A stretch of 64,000 bases of DNA from Nepenthes gracilis. Taxonomy: Eukaryota; Streptophyta; Magnoliopsida; Caryophyllales; Nepenthaceae. Every line of letters begins with the position of its first letter. Position 1 is the first letter of the stretch. The DNA lies in contig BSYO01000025.1 in the NCBI GenBank assembly GCA_033239525.1, positions 8,962,001 to 9,026,000 of the forward strand, written 5' to 3'. This document shows, one piece after another, positions 1-11,494 of the stretch. The notes beneath the pieces were generated by a model that saw only the letters and a program-made list of their open reading frames with translations, was not told the origin of the DNA and did not search any database. A program made the translations under genes and the position numbers.

Positions 1-472
1 GCACTCCGGGAGCCAGAGTACACATATCCAAAATCACTCCGGGAATCAGCGAACAAAAAACACTTCGGAATCCGGAGTTCACAGAACAAAGACGGAAACC
101 GCCAATCTTTTTTTTTTTTTGGAAGCACAGAAAGAAGCAGCCAACGCCACAAAGCAAAGGCACTCCGGAGACCGGAGTCCTCCAAGCGTCGGAAAACAAC
201 AGCGCACAAAGCACCCCGGAATCCGGAGTTCACAAAAGTAAGGACAGAATTTTTTTTTTAAGCACAAAAAGAAGGAACCGAAGTCCAACAAGCGCCGAAA
301 ACAGCAGCGCACAAAGCACTCCGGAAATCGGAGCCCACAAAGGCAAGGCCAGAATTTTTTTTTATATGCTAAGAAGGAAGCACTCCAGACCCGGAGTCCT
401 CAAAATCACGGAAGAGGAAACACTCCGGAAGCCTGAGACGTCACCCGCAATCTACTCCGGAATCCAGAGACG
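1..472. repeat. ACTCCGG-rich tandem repeat array
   Basis: Short inverted motifs of the form CACTCCGGA...CCGGAGT recur throughout. A unit of about 104 bp is seen at 184-259 and again at 288-362 (CAAGCG[T/C]CG...GCACAAAGCAC...CAGAATTTTTTTTT), and each copy ends in a T tract. A further 32-bp pair (GAGACGTCA[C/A]CCGCA...) lies at 436-500. The same ACTCCGG core occurs in the arrays inside the LTR element at 4345-9761, so this may be the end of a related element cut by the window edge. No gene is visible. Confidence 0.7.
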
Positions 473-892
473 TCAACCGCATTCTACTCTGGAATCATGC
501 CACAACCTCCAAAAATCAACCGGAAACCAGTCATCCGAGTGAAAGTTGAGCAAGGAATGTTCCATCCTTCCAAAATTGGCCTTGTCTCGCACCTTTCGCC
601 GCACCTTCAGCCGCCAAGATCCACCAATGAGATACACCAAGACACCTCCACATGTCGTGAGATCCAGCCTCTCCGAATGAAAGTTAGAACAGGGAATGTT
701 CCACCTTTCCAAAATCTGCCTGTCCTGCACAGTAATTGTGCTGTGGGAAGCCTCAATTTTTCCCCGGACAGCCGTAGAGATCTGGGTGACCATTTGGGTT
801 TCATTAAGATTCCTCGAATCCTTAAACAAACAATGGTTCCTCTCCCTCCAGATAAAATAGACAGATGCAGCAAGGGTGAGGCGAAACGATAA
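473..892 (-). pseudogene. LINE ORF2 C-terminal tail
   Basis: Translating the minus strand from about 886 gives RLTLAASVYFIWRERNHCLF. It then runs as an open frame to a TGA at 473-475. The YxIWRERN block is the usual C-terminal tail that follows zf-RVT in plant LINE ORF2. Other open frames over the same bases, on both strands, are shadows of this one. The region between here and the zf-RVT segment is frame-shifted. Confidence 0.75.
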
Positions 893-994
893 TACTTTGA
901 GATTTTTACCCTTCCATCATTTAGCAGCCCACAAGATGTTTGAATTTCAATTTGTGTGGGGCCATCTACACCCCGTTATGTGGCGCATTTGCCT

Positions 995-1282
995 TTAGAC
1001 AGACGAGGAGAAAGGGAAATTGAAGAAAATGTGGTCATGACACTCCGTTCCAGAGGAACAGAGTATACATAACGCAGGAATATGAAGGTAATTGCCAATT
1101 CTATCGAGAGTGTTAAGCCTCTGGCGGATCGCAAGCCAGAGAATAAAAGTGTGAGCCGGGATTGACTTGAGGCCCCAGACAAGGTTGAACCACTCCACCA
1201 CACCTTTCGGCTCACGGAAAAGCTCATAGGCGGATTTTGAAGAGAAAACCCATCGCGATCGCAGCTCATACCACCACATCAT
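995..1282 (-). pseudogene. LINE ORF2 zf-RVT-like domain
   Basis: The minus-strand frame shows KSAYELFR, then W...LVWGLKSIPAHTFILWLAI, RLNTLDR, a C-x2-C pair (ALCILCSSG) and ECHDHIFFNFPFS. This is the zinc-binding reverse-transcriptase-associated domain found at the C terminus of plant LINE ORF2 proteins. It is collinear with the RT segment upstream. The final conserved Cys of the domain looks replaced by Asn (FFNFPFS). Confidence 0.85.
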
Positions 1283-1399
1283 CGCGAGCAGGTGTCGTGT
1301 GAGATAAACAGCATGTTATTCAAAATCCTATCAACCTCCATATCAAAGGGGTTTGACCAGTTCTATACTCCATTCCTGATGATGTCCTTGACCTTGGCA

Positions 1400-2216
1400 T
1401 CAAAAAGGCAATCCAGTGATACATCTGATTCTCTCATTAAAGCTTTCATGAAGCGGACCTAGCGGGTGCCATGAATCAAGCCAGAGAAAGGTGTCGCGTC
1501 CGTTACCAATATGATACCGGATCTTATTGCGAAGGGTAACACGAAGCTTCATTAACTTTTTCCAGCTCCACGGGACAGAATCAGGAACTTTGATGGTCCA
1601 AATGCAACGGTCTTTGATACGGTGGACATGACACCAAGTGACCCAGATGGAGTTTGGATCCTTAGTGATAATCCTCCAGAAATGACGGGCCAAGAGAGCT
1701 TTATTAGATGTGCTCAGGTTTTTTTATTCCTAAGTCGCCTTCCTCTTTAGGGGAGTATACATCTGTCCAGGCAACCTTGGCGGAGTAGAGACCAGCAGAG
1801 CATCCATGCCAAAGAAAAGAGCGAATGGATTTTTCAATGCGCTTCAAAATGGCTTTTGGAAGGATGAAAATGGAGGCCCAGTAGTGATGGATAGTGGAAA
1901 GAATAGAGGAAATCAATTGAAGTCTACCCGCAAAGGAGAGCTAGCGGTTTTTCCAAGAGGAAATACGTTGATCAACTCTATCAAGGAGTGGTTTGCAATC
2001 CGAGGCTGACAGCTTCGTGGTTATGAGGGGGACTCCGAGGTATTTGACAAGGAGATAACCCATACCGAATCCGAGAATGTTGAGAATGCCAATCCTTGTG
2101 GTCTCGCTTGTGGAACAACAAAAGACCGCACTCTTATCCGGGTTAGGAGAGACTCTCATGCAGGGCCTGAATGGATTTACAATCAGCTTTAGAAAAAAGC
2201 AAAATATCATCCGCAA
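1400..2216 (-). pseudogene. LINE ORF2 post-RT segment in broken frames
   Basis: This continues the RT product after a frameshift. At 1941-2216 the frame reads LGFGMGYLLVKYLGVPL, the conserved plant LINE block after the RT core. An in-frame TAG after WKNR, near 1942, separates it from LSFAGRLQLI (1900s), YWASIFILPK and a W-H-G...KVAW block at 1704-1916. At 1400-1693 the frame continues with FLWLDSWHPLGPL, again a typical ORF2 block. The pieces are collinear and in the expected order, so this is one gene broken by point changes and small indels. Confidence 0.85.
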
Positions 2217-3660
2217 AGCCGAGCATCACGGTTCTAGTATCCGCGCATTTCCAGTGGAGCTGGAAGTCCGGATTAGCCAGAGTCATTCTTTCAAGAATGC
2301 CATTTAGGACTTCCATCCCAAGGACGAAAAGATAGGGAGAGAGTGGGTCCCCCTGTCTTATCCCTTTAGCACCACGAAAAAAACCCACCGATTCTCCATT
2401 AAGGCTTAACGAAAAAGATGTAGTGGAAATGCATTGACTAATCCATTTGATCATGAGCGGAGGAAAATCCATCAGCTCAAGAACCGCTAAGATGAAATCC
2501 CACTGAATGGAGTCATAAGCCTTCATCAAATCAACTTTAATAGCACACCGGGGGACACCCTTGTTCAGGTGGTATTTATGGAGAAGCTCCTGTGCAAGAA
2601 GAATGTTATCTCCAATGCACCGGCCAGGAACAAAGGCGGTCTGCCCCTTTGCAACCAAGAAAGGAAGAGAGGGTTTAATGCAGTTGACAATGAGCTTGGA
2701 GATGATCTTATAAAATACATTGCAACAGGCGATGGGGCGGAAATCAGTGACCTTTGAGGGGGATTTGATTTTCGGGATTAAGCATAACAAAGTCGCATTA
2801 ATTTGTTTTAATAGCTTCACATGCTGAAAGAAGTCAAGGATTGCTTCGGTAATGGAGGGGCCAATGATGTTCCAGGCTTCTTTGAAGAATTTGGCAGAAA
2901 ATCCGTCCGGCCCAGGAGCTTTGTTATCATCAATGGAGAAAAGCAGCATCCGGACCTCTTCATCAGAGAACGGCTTACAGAGCTCCTGACGAATTCCAAC
3001 AGGGACGGAGTGTAAGATGAAAGGACGGAGCCACTCCTTTAGGAACGGCCCACTTCGCCGGAAGCCCAAAAGATGAGTGAAGTGATTGATGAATAGATGC
3101 TGAACTTCCTCCAGGCTGCTCGTAGACGATCCATCCTCTTTGGTTAAGGAGAGAATCCGATTTTTATTGCGATTGGCAGCAATTGATTGGAAAAAGTATT
3201 TTGTGCATTGATCACCGTTCCTGATCCAGTGGATTTTCGCCTTCTGTTGAAGGAGGTCAAGCTCAAGTCTCAACGCTCTGCGGTAATCAGCGAGAAGAGT
3301 ATCTTCAACATTAGCCCCAATTTGAGGGACATTGGACGGACCATTCCTTTGAAAGTCCTCAAGGGCCTGCCGAATACGAGAGACACCTTCAGAGACATCA
3401 CCCATGTTGCGATTGATGTCTTTAAGCCTTTCTTTTAAGAGCCTAAGCTTAGAGGCAACTCGAAACATGGGGACCCCTTGAATATTGCTAGCCCAACATT
3501 GTTGAACTGTGGAGACGAAGCAAGGATGCTGGGTGAGAAAATTGTTGAAACGAAAGCAGCCCGCTTTTTTGGGCTCGAGGAGATGGGGTTCAGCAAACAG
3601 GATAATGATCCAAAGGCGGGGTGGAGGGAAAGAGGCAATGTAGTGAGCTCCGCCAGCCAA
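2143..3660 (-). pseudogene. LINE ORF2 reverse transcriptase segment
   Basis: A 505-codon open stretch on the minus strand. It contains KAPGPDGF (RT motif 1), a LIPKI...FRPIACCN block, GQTAFVPGR, KVDLMKAYDS (first catalytic Asp), GIRQGDPLSPYLF and LGFADDILLFSK (the catalytic FADD). The region N-terminal to this, with WIRNGDQCTKYFF, is typical of plant LINE ORF2 between endonuclease and RT. The catalytic residues are intact. The reading frame is broken just after the FADD block, near 2150, where the match moves to the frame of 1941-2216. The shift and later stops make it inactive. Confidence in the family is high. Confidence 0.92.
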
Positions 3661-3828
3661 GGACCATTGACAACAACTCTATCAAGCTTGCATGAAGATG
3701 GGATCCCTTGATCGCGTCGCCATTCCAGTGAAAAAGCACCATCAAAGCACAGTCATGGAGATCACAATCGATGAGGCACCTATCAAGGTCCTTAGCTGTT
3801 GCCATGCCAAAGAATCGCCTGTGAAAAA

Positions 3829-4344
3829 ATTGTATTTCTTTTTTAGCATATATTGTTATATTTTTTATCTTTTATTTATTATTTTCTAACTTTTTTTCCA
3901 TTATCGTTTTTAAAATTTCAGCATTAAATACATAAAATTTTCATATTTAATTTTTAAATTTTTTATCCTACGTTTTGTTTTTTTATTAATTTTTTCCTAT
4001 TTATTTTTATTTTTTATCTAGTGTTTTTATCTTTGTATTTTCTTTTAATTAGTATTCGTATTATTTTTATACTTTGTCTTTTATTTTTTAAGTTTATTGT
4101 TTTTGGTTTTTCTCCCTCAACTTGTTTTGTTTTTTTTTTTTAACTTTTTACCCTTTATTTTTGTAGTGTTTTAATTCCTATTTATTTTATTTTATTTTTT
4201 TCTTTTTTCTTTTTACTTCTTTTCTTCTTTAAAAAATATATAACTTTTTTCATGTTAAATTTTTTAAAATATTTCATTTTATTTTTATTTTTTATTATAT
4301 TTGAAAATCTTTTGTTTAGATTTACAAGTTTCAATTTTACTACT
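3829..4344. repeat. T-rich satellite, block 1
   Basis: The plus strand is strongly T-rich and A-poor. From AGCATATATTG at 3845 it matches copies at 21565, 22735 and 23976. This block is the left part of a monomer whose remainder lies at 9767-10351 and 21479-21564. Its last five bases, CTACT (4340-4344), are the target duplication of the LTR element to the right. The long open frames here are low-complexity Phe/Leu/Ile runs and not genes. Confidence 0.85.
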
Positions 4345-4863
4345 TGTTGCGGATCTGGTCCGAAGTTAGACGGAGATAATGTTGCGGATCTGGTCCGAAA
4401 TTGGATGGAGTCGATTTCTGCTGCTCCGTCTTTTTAACTTAAGACCCGTACAATACAAAAGGAAACAAGATGGTCAGAAGGCCAATGGGGCTAAATCCCT
4501 AAAGGCTCTCCAACGCTTAAGTCAATCATTGTCTTTTTTTAGAGTAAAAAAGGGAAAGATATATTTTTCTTTCAGATAGTAATTTTCAGAGAGAGAAAGA
4601 GTTTCCGAGCCCCCTTTCTGGAGGATTACCTTCTCTTTATATAGGGCCTTCTTTTAGTTTTTGTAACCTCTTCGGAAAAGCATAACTTCTCCGGATAAGT
4701 ATATTTAGTTCTTTCTAACTTCTGTTGGTTTCATAACTTATCCGGTTTCAACCTCCGGTTGGTTATGGTACGTTTCTCTTAAAAACGAACCGTAGAAGTT
4801 ATCAGGAGTTTGATATTTTATCCCATGGGTGGTTACCAGTTATTCGGGTAATAATACCCATCA
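4345..4863 (-). repeat. 3' LTR of the short LTR element
   Basis: Begins TGTTGCGGATCTGG and ends ATACCCATCA on the plus strand. It aligns along its full length with 9250-9761. On the minus strand CCCTATATAAAGAG (about 4634-4647) is a plausible TATA box, also present in the other LTR copy. A GGATCTGGTCCG motif occurs twice at the left end. Confidence 0.9.
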
Positions 4864-4880
4864 CTAGCCCCCCATGCTAG
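4864..4880 (-). promoter_or_regulatory. Polypurine tract
   Basis: On the minus strand CATGGGGGGCTAG directly precedes the TGATGGG start of the LTR. The same GGGGGGCTAG sits at the equivalent place in the 11.1-kb element (11495-11508). This fixes the minus-strand orientation of both elements. Confidence 0.75.
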
Positions 4881-4959
4881 AAGATTAAAATTTTAACTTC
4901 TAGCATGTCTTCTGATGCGATTGATTACTTAGGATTTTTTCGGATTTTCATTGCTCCGG

Positions 4960-5450
4960 ATTTGATGACTTCGTTTTTCTGGTCACTCCGGATTTGTTTG
5001 CTCCGGATTTAGTGACTCCTGCTTTTTAGTCACTCCGGATTTGGTGACTCGCTTTCACACACGGATTTATTCACTCCATTTGGTGACTCCCGCTTTTGTC
5101 ACTTCGGATTTATTTACTTTGATTTGGTGACTCCGCTGTCACTCCGATTTGGTGACTCCGCTTTTGGTCACTCCGGATTTATTTATCCGATTTGATGACT
5201 TCATCTTTTGGTCACTCCGGTTTATTTATTCCGATTTGTAACTCCCCTTTTTTGGTCACTCCGGCTTATTTTACCGCATTTGGTGACTCACTTTTTCGTC
5301 ACTCCGCTTTTTTACTCGGATTTGGTGACTCCCGCTTTTTGGTCACTCCGGTTTATTTACTCCGAATTTGGTGACTCCCGCTTTTTGGTCACTCCGGGTT
5401 TATTTATTTTGGATTTGGTGACTCCCGCTTTTTGGTCACACTGGATCAAA
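4960..5450. repeat. 46-bp tandem array (TTTGGTGACTCC / GGTCACTCCGG)
   Basis: Around ten degenerate copies of a unit in which GGTCACTCCGG alternates with TTTGGTGACTCCCGC. The last copies have a period of about 46-47 bp. The unit holds the short inverted pair GGTCACTCC / GGTGACTCC-type words. It lies next to the polypurine tract, in the 3' untranslated part of the element. Confidence 0.85.
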
Positions 5451-6029
5451 TTGTTAAATCGGATCCAAATTTTTTCGCTGCTTTTTTGATCCTAGGAACC
5501 TGGGTGCCCGCCTCCAATTAAATTTGAAAAGCTGGTGAATCTTCAATGCAGCCTTCATCAAATCCTTCGCATCAACTTTGATTTTTATTGATGTCGTATT
5601 GATGATGGAAAAAGATGTACTAGACGCCTTTTAAGCCGCTTGGTATTCAAATTAGACGAGTGCCATGATCTTGGTGCGATATGGACCATACACTCGCTTT
5701 CATCGTATTTAATAATCAATCAATTTCCCGACACGCCATGTCTTGTCACTAGTGGCTGCTTGGGCTACAAGATTATCAATCCAAGCCTTTTTTCGCGAAT
5801 CGATGACCTCAATTACGTGGGAGTTGAAGGGTGAAAACTCTGCGTAATATCTTCGAGACCTACAAGTTGAAGCAATGAAACCACCGGAAGATTGTCAACA
5901 AAGGCCGTTGTGTTGTATTCGGTTACTCATGGTAGGATGTATTACACCGTATGTAACTTGAACCGGTTTCTTGTGAGAGAAGATGCCGGTTTTGAAGTTT
6001 AAATCGGTTTCTACACCTTCAAAGGCTCA
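5451..6029. other. Element interior with no recognisable gene
   Basis: Unique-looking internal sequence of the short LTR element between two repeat arrays. A 64-codon open frame at 5640-5834 has no features I recognise. I see no coding signal here. Confidence 0.5.
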
Positions 6030-8400
6030 TTCTGAAATTTGCGAGAGATTTTCCAGAGTGCTTCGTGCTGCTAGGAAAAATCTGCGCTGAAATCCAAAGT
6101 TGATTGACGTCCGGAGTTGACAGTCTCACTCTTGAGAGTCGGAGTGGAAATCAACCGGAGTTGATTGAATTCCAGAGTAATTGAAATCCGGAGTTGATTG
6201 AAGTCCGGAGTTGACGGTCTCACTCTTGGGAACCAAAGTGGAAATCAACCGGAGTTGATTGAAGTCCGGAGTTGATTAAAACTGAGTCGATGGCCTCACT
6301 CTTGAGAGCCGAGTGGACATTAATCGAGTTGATTGAAGTCCGGATTCGATTGACGCCCGTGATTCGCGGCTGGAGTGGATGAGCACTGAGAGCCGAGTGA
6401 TTTTTGGAGCGAAGTGATTTTTGCTTTCACAGAGGAAAATCCGAGTTGATTTTGAGAGCCGGAGTAATTTGGCTACTAGAGTGGCCAAAGCTGGCGAAAT
6501 GGCTCTTTCGTTAATCAAACAGCAATTTGATACTCGGATGATGACCGAATGTTTTTTGTGCGGTTTGATTGCATAATTCGAGTGGAATTTTGACGGAGTG
6601 CAAAATTCATGAGTGCAATTCTGACGGAGTGCCAAATTTCGGACTGCAATTTTGACGGAATGCAAAATTTCGGAGTGCAATTCAATATTTTCGGAGTGCA
6701 GAATTCCGGGCGAAGTGCTTGATCACCTCCAAGGGGAGTGGATGAGCACTCCTGGGAGCCGTTGTGATTTTTATGAGCAGAGTGAAAATCTGGAATCTTC
6801 GTGGGAGAAGAAAAACGGCGGAGTGCTTCTGTGCAGAGTGCCATTGAACTCTAAATTTGTGTGAAAGAGAAGTACGGAGTGCATCTTGTGGAGTGCCTGG
6901 ACGGCAGGATGGTTATGTGCGGAGTGATTCCTTGCGGGTTGCTCTGCTTTTGGATGGAGTGGTTCTGTCCTTGGTTTGAGGAACCAAAAAGAGAGGGCTT
7001 TGAAGATGATGAGCACCGGTGAAGTGCTGTTCTGGCATAAAAGACAGCGCCGACCACAGTAATAGCCCATGCGACGGCGACAGTAGCGATGGTTCTGCAT
7101 GCAAACGCCGTCTGCAGTCCTCTGTCCTTCTCCACCGCACTCGAATTTATTGATTTTTTTCTCTGATGATGATGGTGACGGAAACGGTGGCTCTCGCGCT
7201 GAAAAGCTTCGCGATTTCACTCCACCTCTTCATATTTCAGCATAAAATCAAGGGGAAATGTGGAGAAGGTTTCAACAGTGTCAGTTCTGGGCATCGTTTC
7301 CTCCTGCGACGGTGGTCGCTGCCGTTCTGCGTGCTGGCTTGTCGCCCTTCTCCTCCCTTCTTCTATTTTCATTCTGCTTTTCATCATTTTTTTTTATATT
7401 GGAGTAACTTGGGGCTAGTTTCTAGTGAGAGGAAGTTCTACATACAACTTACTCAAATCGGCTGTTTGTGAGAGAAAATTCTTGAGTTGTGAGGGAAATG
7501 TTGACCGAAAATTCGCGAGAAATTTTCGGAGTGCTTCGTTCCGCTAGGGAAAATCCTCACTGAAATCCGTAGTCGATTGAAGTTCGGAGTGGATGAGCAC
7601 TCCTGGGAGCCAGAGTGATTTTTAGAGCGGAGTGAAAATCAGTGGAATGACTTTCACGGGCCAAATGCTCCCTTTCGCAGCAGTTGCTCGCTTTTGACGG
7701 AGTGCTCAGGCGCTGCTTCGAGGAACCAAAGAGACGGCTTCGATATGGGCGATGTCGCCAGTTATGGTGCCGGCCGTCCGGTGACGAGATCGTTGGCAAC
7801 GGCAGCTTAAGCGAGCGCCGTCAGTGCCTTCTCCTCTCCACCGCCACATTACATAATGCACCAAAATCTCGCTGAATCACCACAAAATTGCCACATGCAA
7901 CCACAGTACATGTATCCTCAAAGAGGGCGGAAGGGTTTGCTTGCCTTGATTTGGAGATTTTCTTCCGCGATGGTGGTCAGAGCGGCGGTGGTTCCTCAAG
8001 GCTCACGATCTCCTTTCTCCACTCACATCTTGGCATGAAATCGGAGGGGAAAAGGGAAGAAGGCACCACCGCTTCAGACTGGGATACACCCTCCGGCGGC
8101 GGTGTTTCATCCGGCGATGGAGGTCGCACTGCTCTACGTGGCCGCTTCTTCTCCGTTCTCTTCTGCCTTTTCTTTTTTTTATTGTCAAGGTTGCAGAGAG
8201 CCGGTTTGACTACGCCAAACCGGGCCGTAGGGCCAAATCAATTTCTTCAATTTTTTTTTGTATGGGTATTAGAGACCGCATCGGAGCGGAAGCCCTGGGC
8301 CGCGGGCCTCTTCTCGACAAGTCCTACTGCTCCTCCTGCCGACTTATCTCTCCGCTGAAATAGTTCATCTCTGGGTGGCAAGGATGTTGCCCTCGCCTTC
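6030..8400. repeat. Internal duplicated blocks with CGGAGT arrays
   Basis: Two degenerate long units begin with GCGAGA.ATTTTC.GAGTGCTTCG at about 6043 and again at about 7517, roughly 1.47 kb apart. Both continue with GGAAAATC..C.CTGAAATCC and GGAGTGGATGAGCACT. Smaller arrays occur inside: CCGGAGTTGATTGAAGT repeats at 6110-6360, and a CGGAGTGCAAATTTTGA-like unit of about 20-30 bp at 6590-6710. Open frames here on both strands (for example 6771-7220 and 7888-8358) show no known domain. Confidence 0.6.
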
Positions 8401-9229
8401 TATCTAGAGTGAAATCGATTATTTGAGCCGACATATGTATTTTCTAGGCTGGGTGCTTTTTCATTTCTTCTTGAGTTGCAGAAGATGGGCGGTCAAGAAA
8501 GAGCCCTGTGGCAATGTTGGTTATTCCTGGGAATAATGGAAGTGAGACTCCATATCGAAATTTAGAGTGAATGAACCGGGCGGATTTGCGGATGTCGAAA
8601 TGCTGGAATGACACTATAGTGTCAGCTGAGCAAATAAGAAACCGTTACTATATGAGATGGAGATTCTCAAATACTTTCGTGTCCAATATTTTTAGGGGAG
8701 AAAATGCCGCACACGCTTCGCTTTCGCTTTTTCTCTTTTTTTCTTCGTTTACACTGCCGTGCTTCGCCTCTTTCTTTCCTCTATGAGAGAAAATATCAAG
8801 CTGACTTACAACCGGTAGTTTGAATGCCGATTGTAATTTTGAGTGAAATGACCAATAGAATAAATGACTGTGGGTGCCAAATGATCTCGCACTTTTGATG
8901 CAAAGAGCTTGGAACGGATGTATTGTACACTTGAGTATCGATCTCTTTTATGAAGAGTGTTTGCTGTTTCATTTATGGCTACCCGTGAAACCTCCTAGAG
9001 TGGTGAGAGCGCCACTAGGATTTGGCTTGGCTCTCCGACTTCTCCTTGTTGGGAAATCGCAGAAGATAGGAAGTAGCCCCTAGCCCCCAAGTGTCAACGC
9101 GCCAATGGCAGGGTGAGCACTGCCATCATTTGTTTAGGAAGTCGTTCTAATTTCTCGGTCGGAATGCTTATTATAAGTGCGTTAGTTTTGTCTTTATGCT
9201 TTTTAGTGGTAAAACGGCTTTTTGGTCTT
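8401..9229. other. Element interior, nothing recognised
   Basis: This 5' part of the element (minus-strand sense) would be leader or gag sequence in a complete element. I see only short open frames without motifs. Confidence 0.4.
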
Positions 9230-9249
9230 CTTCATGTGACGGGCGCTAA
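9230..9249 (-). promoter_or_regulatory. Putative primer binding site
   Basis: Reading the minus strand from the LTR gives TTAGCGCCCGTCACATG. It resembles the TTAGCACCGTCTGTGGG at the same place in the larger element, and the G-C-G-C-C...GTC pattern found after the 5' LTR of Tat elements. It is degenerate, so the tRNA is not assigned. Confidence 0.45.
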
Positions 9250-9761
9250 TGTCATGGATCTGGTCTGGAATTAGACGGAGATAATGTTGTGGATCTGGTC
9301 CGGAGTTGAATGGAGTCGATTTCTGCTGCTCCGTCTTTTTACTTAAGACCTGTACAACACAAAAGAAAACAAGATGGTCAGAAGGCCAATGGGGCTAAAT
9401 TCCCAAAGGCTCTCCGACGCTCAAGTCAGTCGCTATGGCCTTTTTTGAGAGTAAAAAAGGGAAAGATATATTTTCTTTCGATAAGAATTTTCAGAGAGAA
9501 AGAGTTTCCTGCCCCTTTTGGAGGATTATCTTCTTTATATACGGCCTTCTTCGCTTTTTGTAACCTCTCCAAAAAAGCATAACTTCTCCGGATAAGTATA
9601 TTTAGTTCTTTCTAACTTCTGTTGGTTTCGTAACTTCTCCGGTTTCAATCTCCGGTTGGTTATGGTAAGTTTCTCTAAAAAATGAACCGTAGAAGTTATC
9701 AGGAGTTTTGATATTTTATCCCATGGGTGATTACCAGTTATTCGGATAATAATACCCATCA
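9250..9761 (-). repeat. 5' LTR of the short LTR element
   Basis: Begins TGTCATGGATCTGG, ends ATACCCATCA, and is the direct-repeat partner of 4345-4863. It keeps the minus-strand TATATAAAGAAG box, near 9533. The CTACT duplication follows at 9762-9766. Confidence 0.9.
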
Positions 9762-10351
9762 CTACTGTATATTTTTTTTCATTGTAAAATTTTTTTTATT
9801 GAAATATTTTTCAACTTTCTTACTTAATACCTTTTATATTTTAATTTTTTAACATTTACTTCCGATTTTATTTATTTTTTATCTATTGTTTTTTACATTT
9901 TTTTCTTATATTAATTTTATTTTTATTTCTTAAAATTTTATTTTATTTATATTTCTTATATTTCAAATTTCTTACATTTAAATATTTAATTTTTTTTATT
10001 GTTGCGCTTCTTATAATAATTTTTATTATTTATTGATTTATCTTTTTATTTAGAATATTTAATATTGAGTTAATTATTTTATTATTTCTTAGTTTTTTTA
10101 TATTTTATACTGAAATTTTATTTTTTTGCTTTTATCTTTTCTTCTTCTTAAATCAACGTTTTAAATTTTTAGTTGTTATTTTTTATGTCTTACTTTTTAT
10201 CTTTTTATTTTTACTTTTCTTATTTTTTATTCGTCTCTTCTTTTCTTATTCTTCATATATATTTTTTTATTCTTATAATTCTTCCTCTTTTAATTATATT
10301 TCTCCAAATTTTATTTTTAGTTTTCATCTTCTATTTTTTCTATTTTGATTG
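9762..10351. repeat. T-rich satellite, block 2
   Basis: Continues the monomer interrupted at 4344, starting CTACTGTATATTTTTTTTC as in the copy near 22051. It ends with GATTG (10347-10351), the target duplication of the 11.1-kb element. Confidence 0.85.
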
Positions 10352-11494
10352 TGATGCGTACCTGGATCTGATTTCGAATAGATTCGGATTCGTCTGGACA
10401 GTTTGACCCGACTCCGTTCACTGAGTCTGAATCCTGCACACCACTAAAGTGAACAAGAGGTCAGTGTGTCGGCAGGAGGTTGTCCCACCAAAAATATTTC
10501 GACACTCAAGTGAGTAAAAGGCCTTCAAATCGAGGAAGGTAAACTGATAAGTAAAAGAGAGAGAGAGAGGGTAGGATGGTCGGGAGTGTTGGCCCGTTAA
10601 GAATGTGAGTTCCCACTTACTGCTCACGGAGAGCGAGTGAAAGCGACGTCTCAAAAGTGTGGAAGCTTTAGGGAGCAGTTCTCAGAAAGTTGGAAAGGTC
10701 TCCTGGAATTTGGAGGCCTTTGGTGGGATTGGAGGATGAATACTTATGCAGAGAGAAAGAGAAGATGAGTCTTTGTTCAAACTCTGTAAACGTTCGTGAG
10801 TTAGACTGTAGGAAGTCTCTTTTTTAGTTTCAGGAAGTTTGTTCAGAATGTTCTCTAGAAGACAAGTTAGAGTGAGTACGAGAGCATCCGTTTCGCGTGA
10901 GCGCTCGTGTTTGTGTGTGTGTTCCGTAACGAAGACTTCAAGCTTATATGGATACAGGAGAGCCACCTTCTCGGGCAAGGCGGTTCTTTTGACCAACAAT
11001 GGCGGCCTTCTCTCGAGTCGGGTGGGCTTGACAGCGTGATTTGATGAATCCTTTTCCTTCTGAACAGTGCAACAGATATTCAAATCATCTCATCTCTTTC
11101 TTGCTCTTGTGACCGTTTTGATTCCAACGTTGGCGTTGAGTTCATTGCTATCTTTTTTTGGAGAAGATTAGCTTTTAGAAAGGTGTGTAATCATAAAAGG
11201 ATCGTTGCTTTTCGTGGGCCAGTTTGCTCGTTAAAATTGGCTCGCCCATACAAAGTTTAAACACTTTGGGATCAAGTATTACAAGAGATTTCTGGTCAAC
11301 GCTAGAGTCGATCGCTCAGACGCGAAGTTGGTCGCCATCGGGTCTTCGACTGCCAACGCCGGCGCTGACCGCTTTAGGCATTTCAGATTTTGGGTCTTAG
11401 CCTCCCGTTGGGCCGTTATTTGAGCCGACTGGCCCAAGAGGCTATTTGGGCCTTCTTTGACCGTGGACCAGCCCATACTATAGTATACTCATCA
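10352..11494 (-). repeat. 3' LTR of the Tat-like element
   Basis: Begins TGATGCGTACCTGG and ends AGTATACTCATCA on the plus strand. It has the same length as the partner at 20331-21473. It contains a GA-rich tract (10558-10570) and a GTGTGTG stretch shared by both copies. The polypurine tract lies just inside at 11495-11508. Confidence 0.92.

Larger units (their letters stand above)
473..3828 (-). mobile_element. LINE (L1-type non-LTR retrotransposon), 5'-truncated and decayed
   Basis: Reading leftward on the minus strand, the order is: the last part of an endonuclease-like region (about 3815-3620), a reverse transcriptase with the FADD motif, an LSFAGR-type post-RT segment, a zf-RVT-like segment and a C-terminal tail with W-R-E-R-N. 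This is the order of plant L1-type ORF2 proteins. ORF1 and most of the endonuclease are missing, so the copy is 5'-truncated, as is usual for target-primed integration. The right end abuts T-rich satellite at about 3829. The 3' end runs into the ACTCCGG array, where several T tracts make the exact poly(A) end ambiguous. Confidence 0.88.
4345..9761 (-). mobile_element. LTR retrotransposon without recognisable pol (non-autonomous, Tat-like ends)
   Basis: The element is bounded by two direct LTRs of 519 and 512 bp with TG...CA ends and flanked by a perfect CTACT duplication (4340-4344 and 9762-9766). The original target survives uninterrupted in another satellite copy near 22050. A G-run polypurine tract (minus strand ATGGGGGGCTAG) abuts the left LTR, so transcription runs leftward. 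The 4.4-kb interior has no gag, protease, RT or integrase that I can recognise. It holds ACTCCGG-type arrays and partly duplicated GC-richer blocks. The tract and LTR ends match the Tat-like element at 10352-21473, suggesting mobilisation in trans by such a partner (inference). Confidence 0.88.

Noticed and set aside
4960..5450. Regular repeats and spacers resembling a CRISPR array
   Set aside because: The units are degenerate and contiguous without unique spacers, they lie inside an LTR element, and the genome is a plant nucleus.
6771..7220. 149-codon minus-strand frame in the short LTR element as gag
   Set aside because: No gag core or zinc knuckle is visible, and the frame overlaps internally duplicated repeats with open frames on both strands.
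7888..8358. 156-codon plus-strand frame in the short LTR element as a captured host gene
   Set aside because: No recognisable domain, and composition changes along the frame. I could not support a gene.
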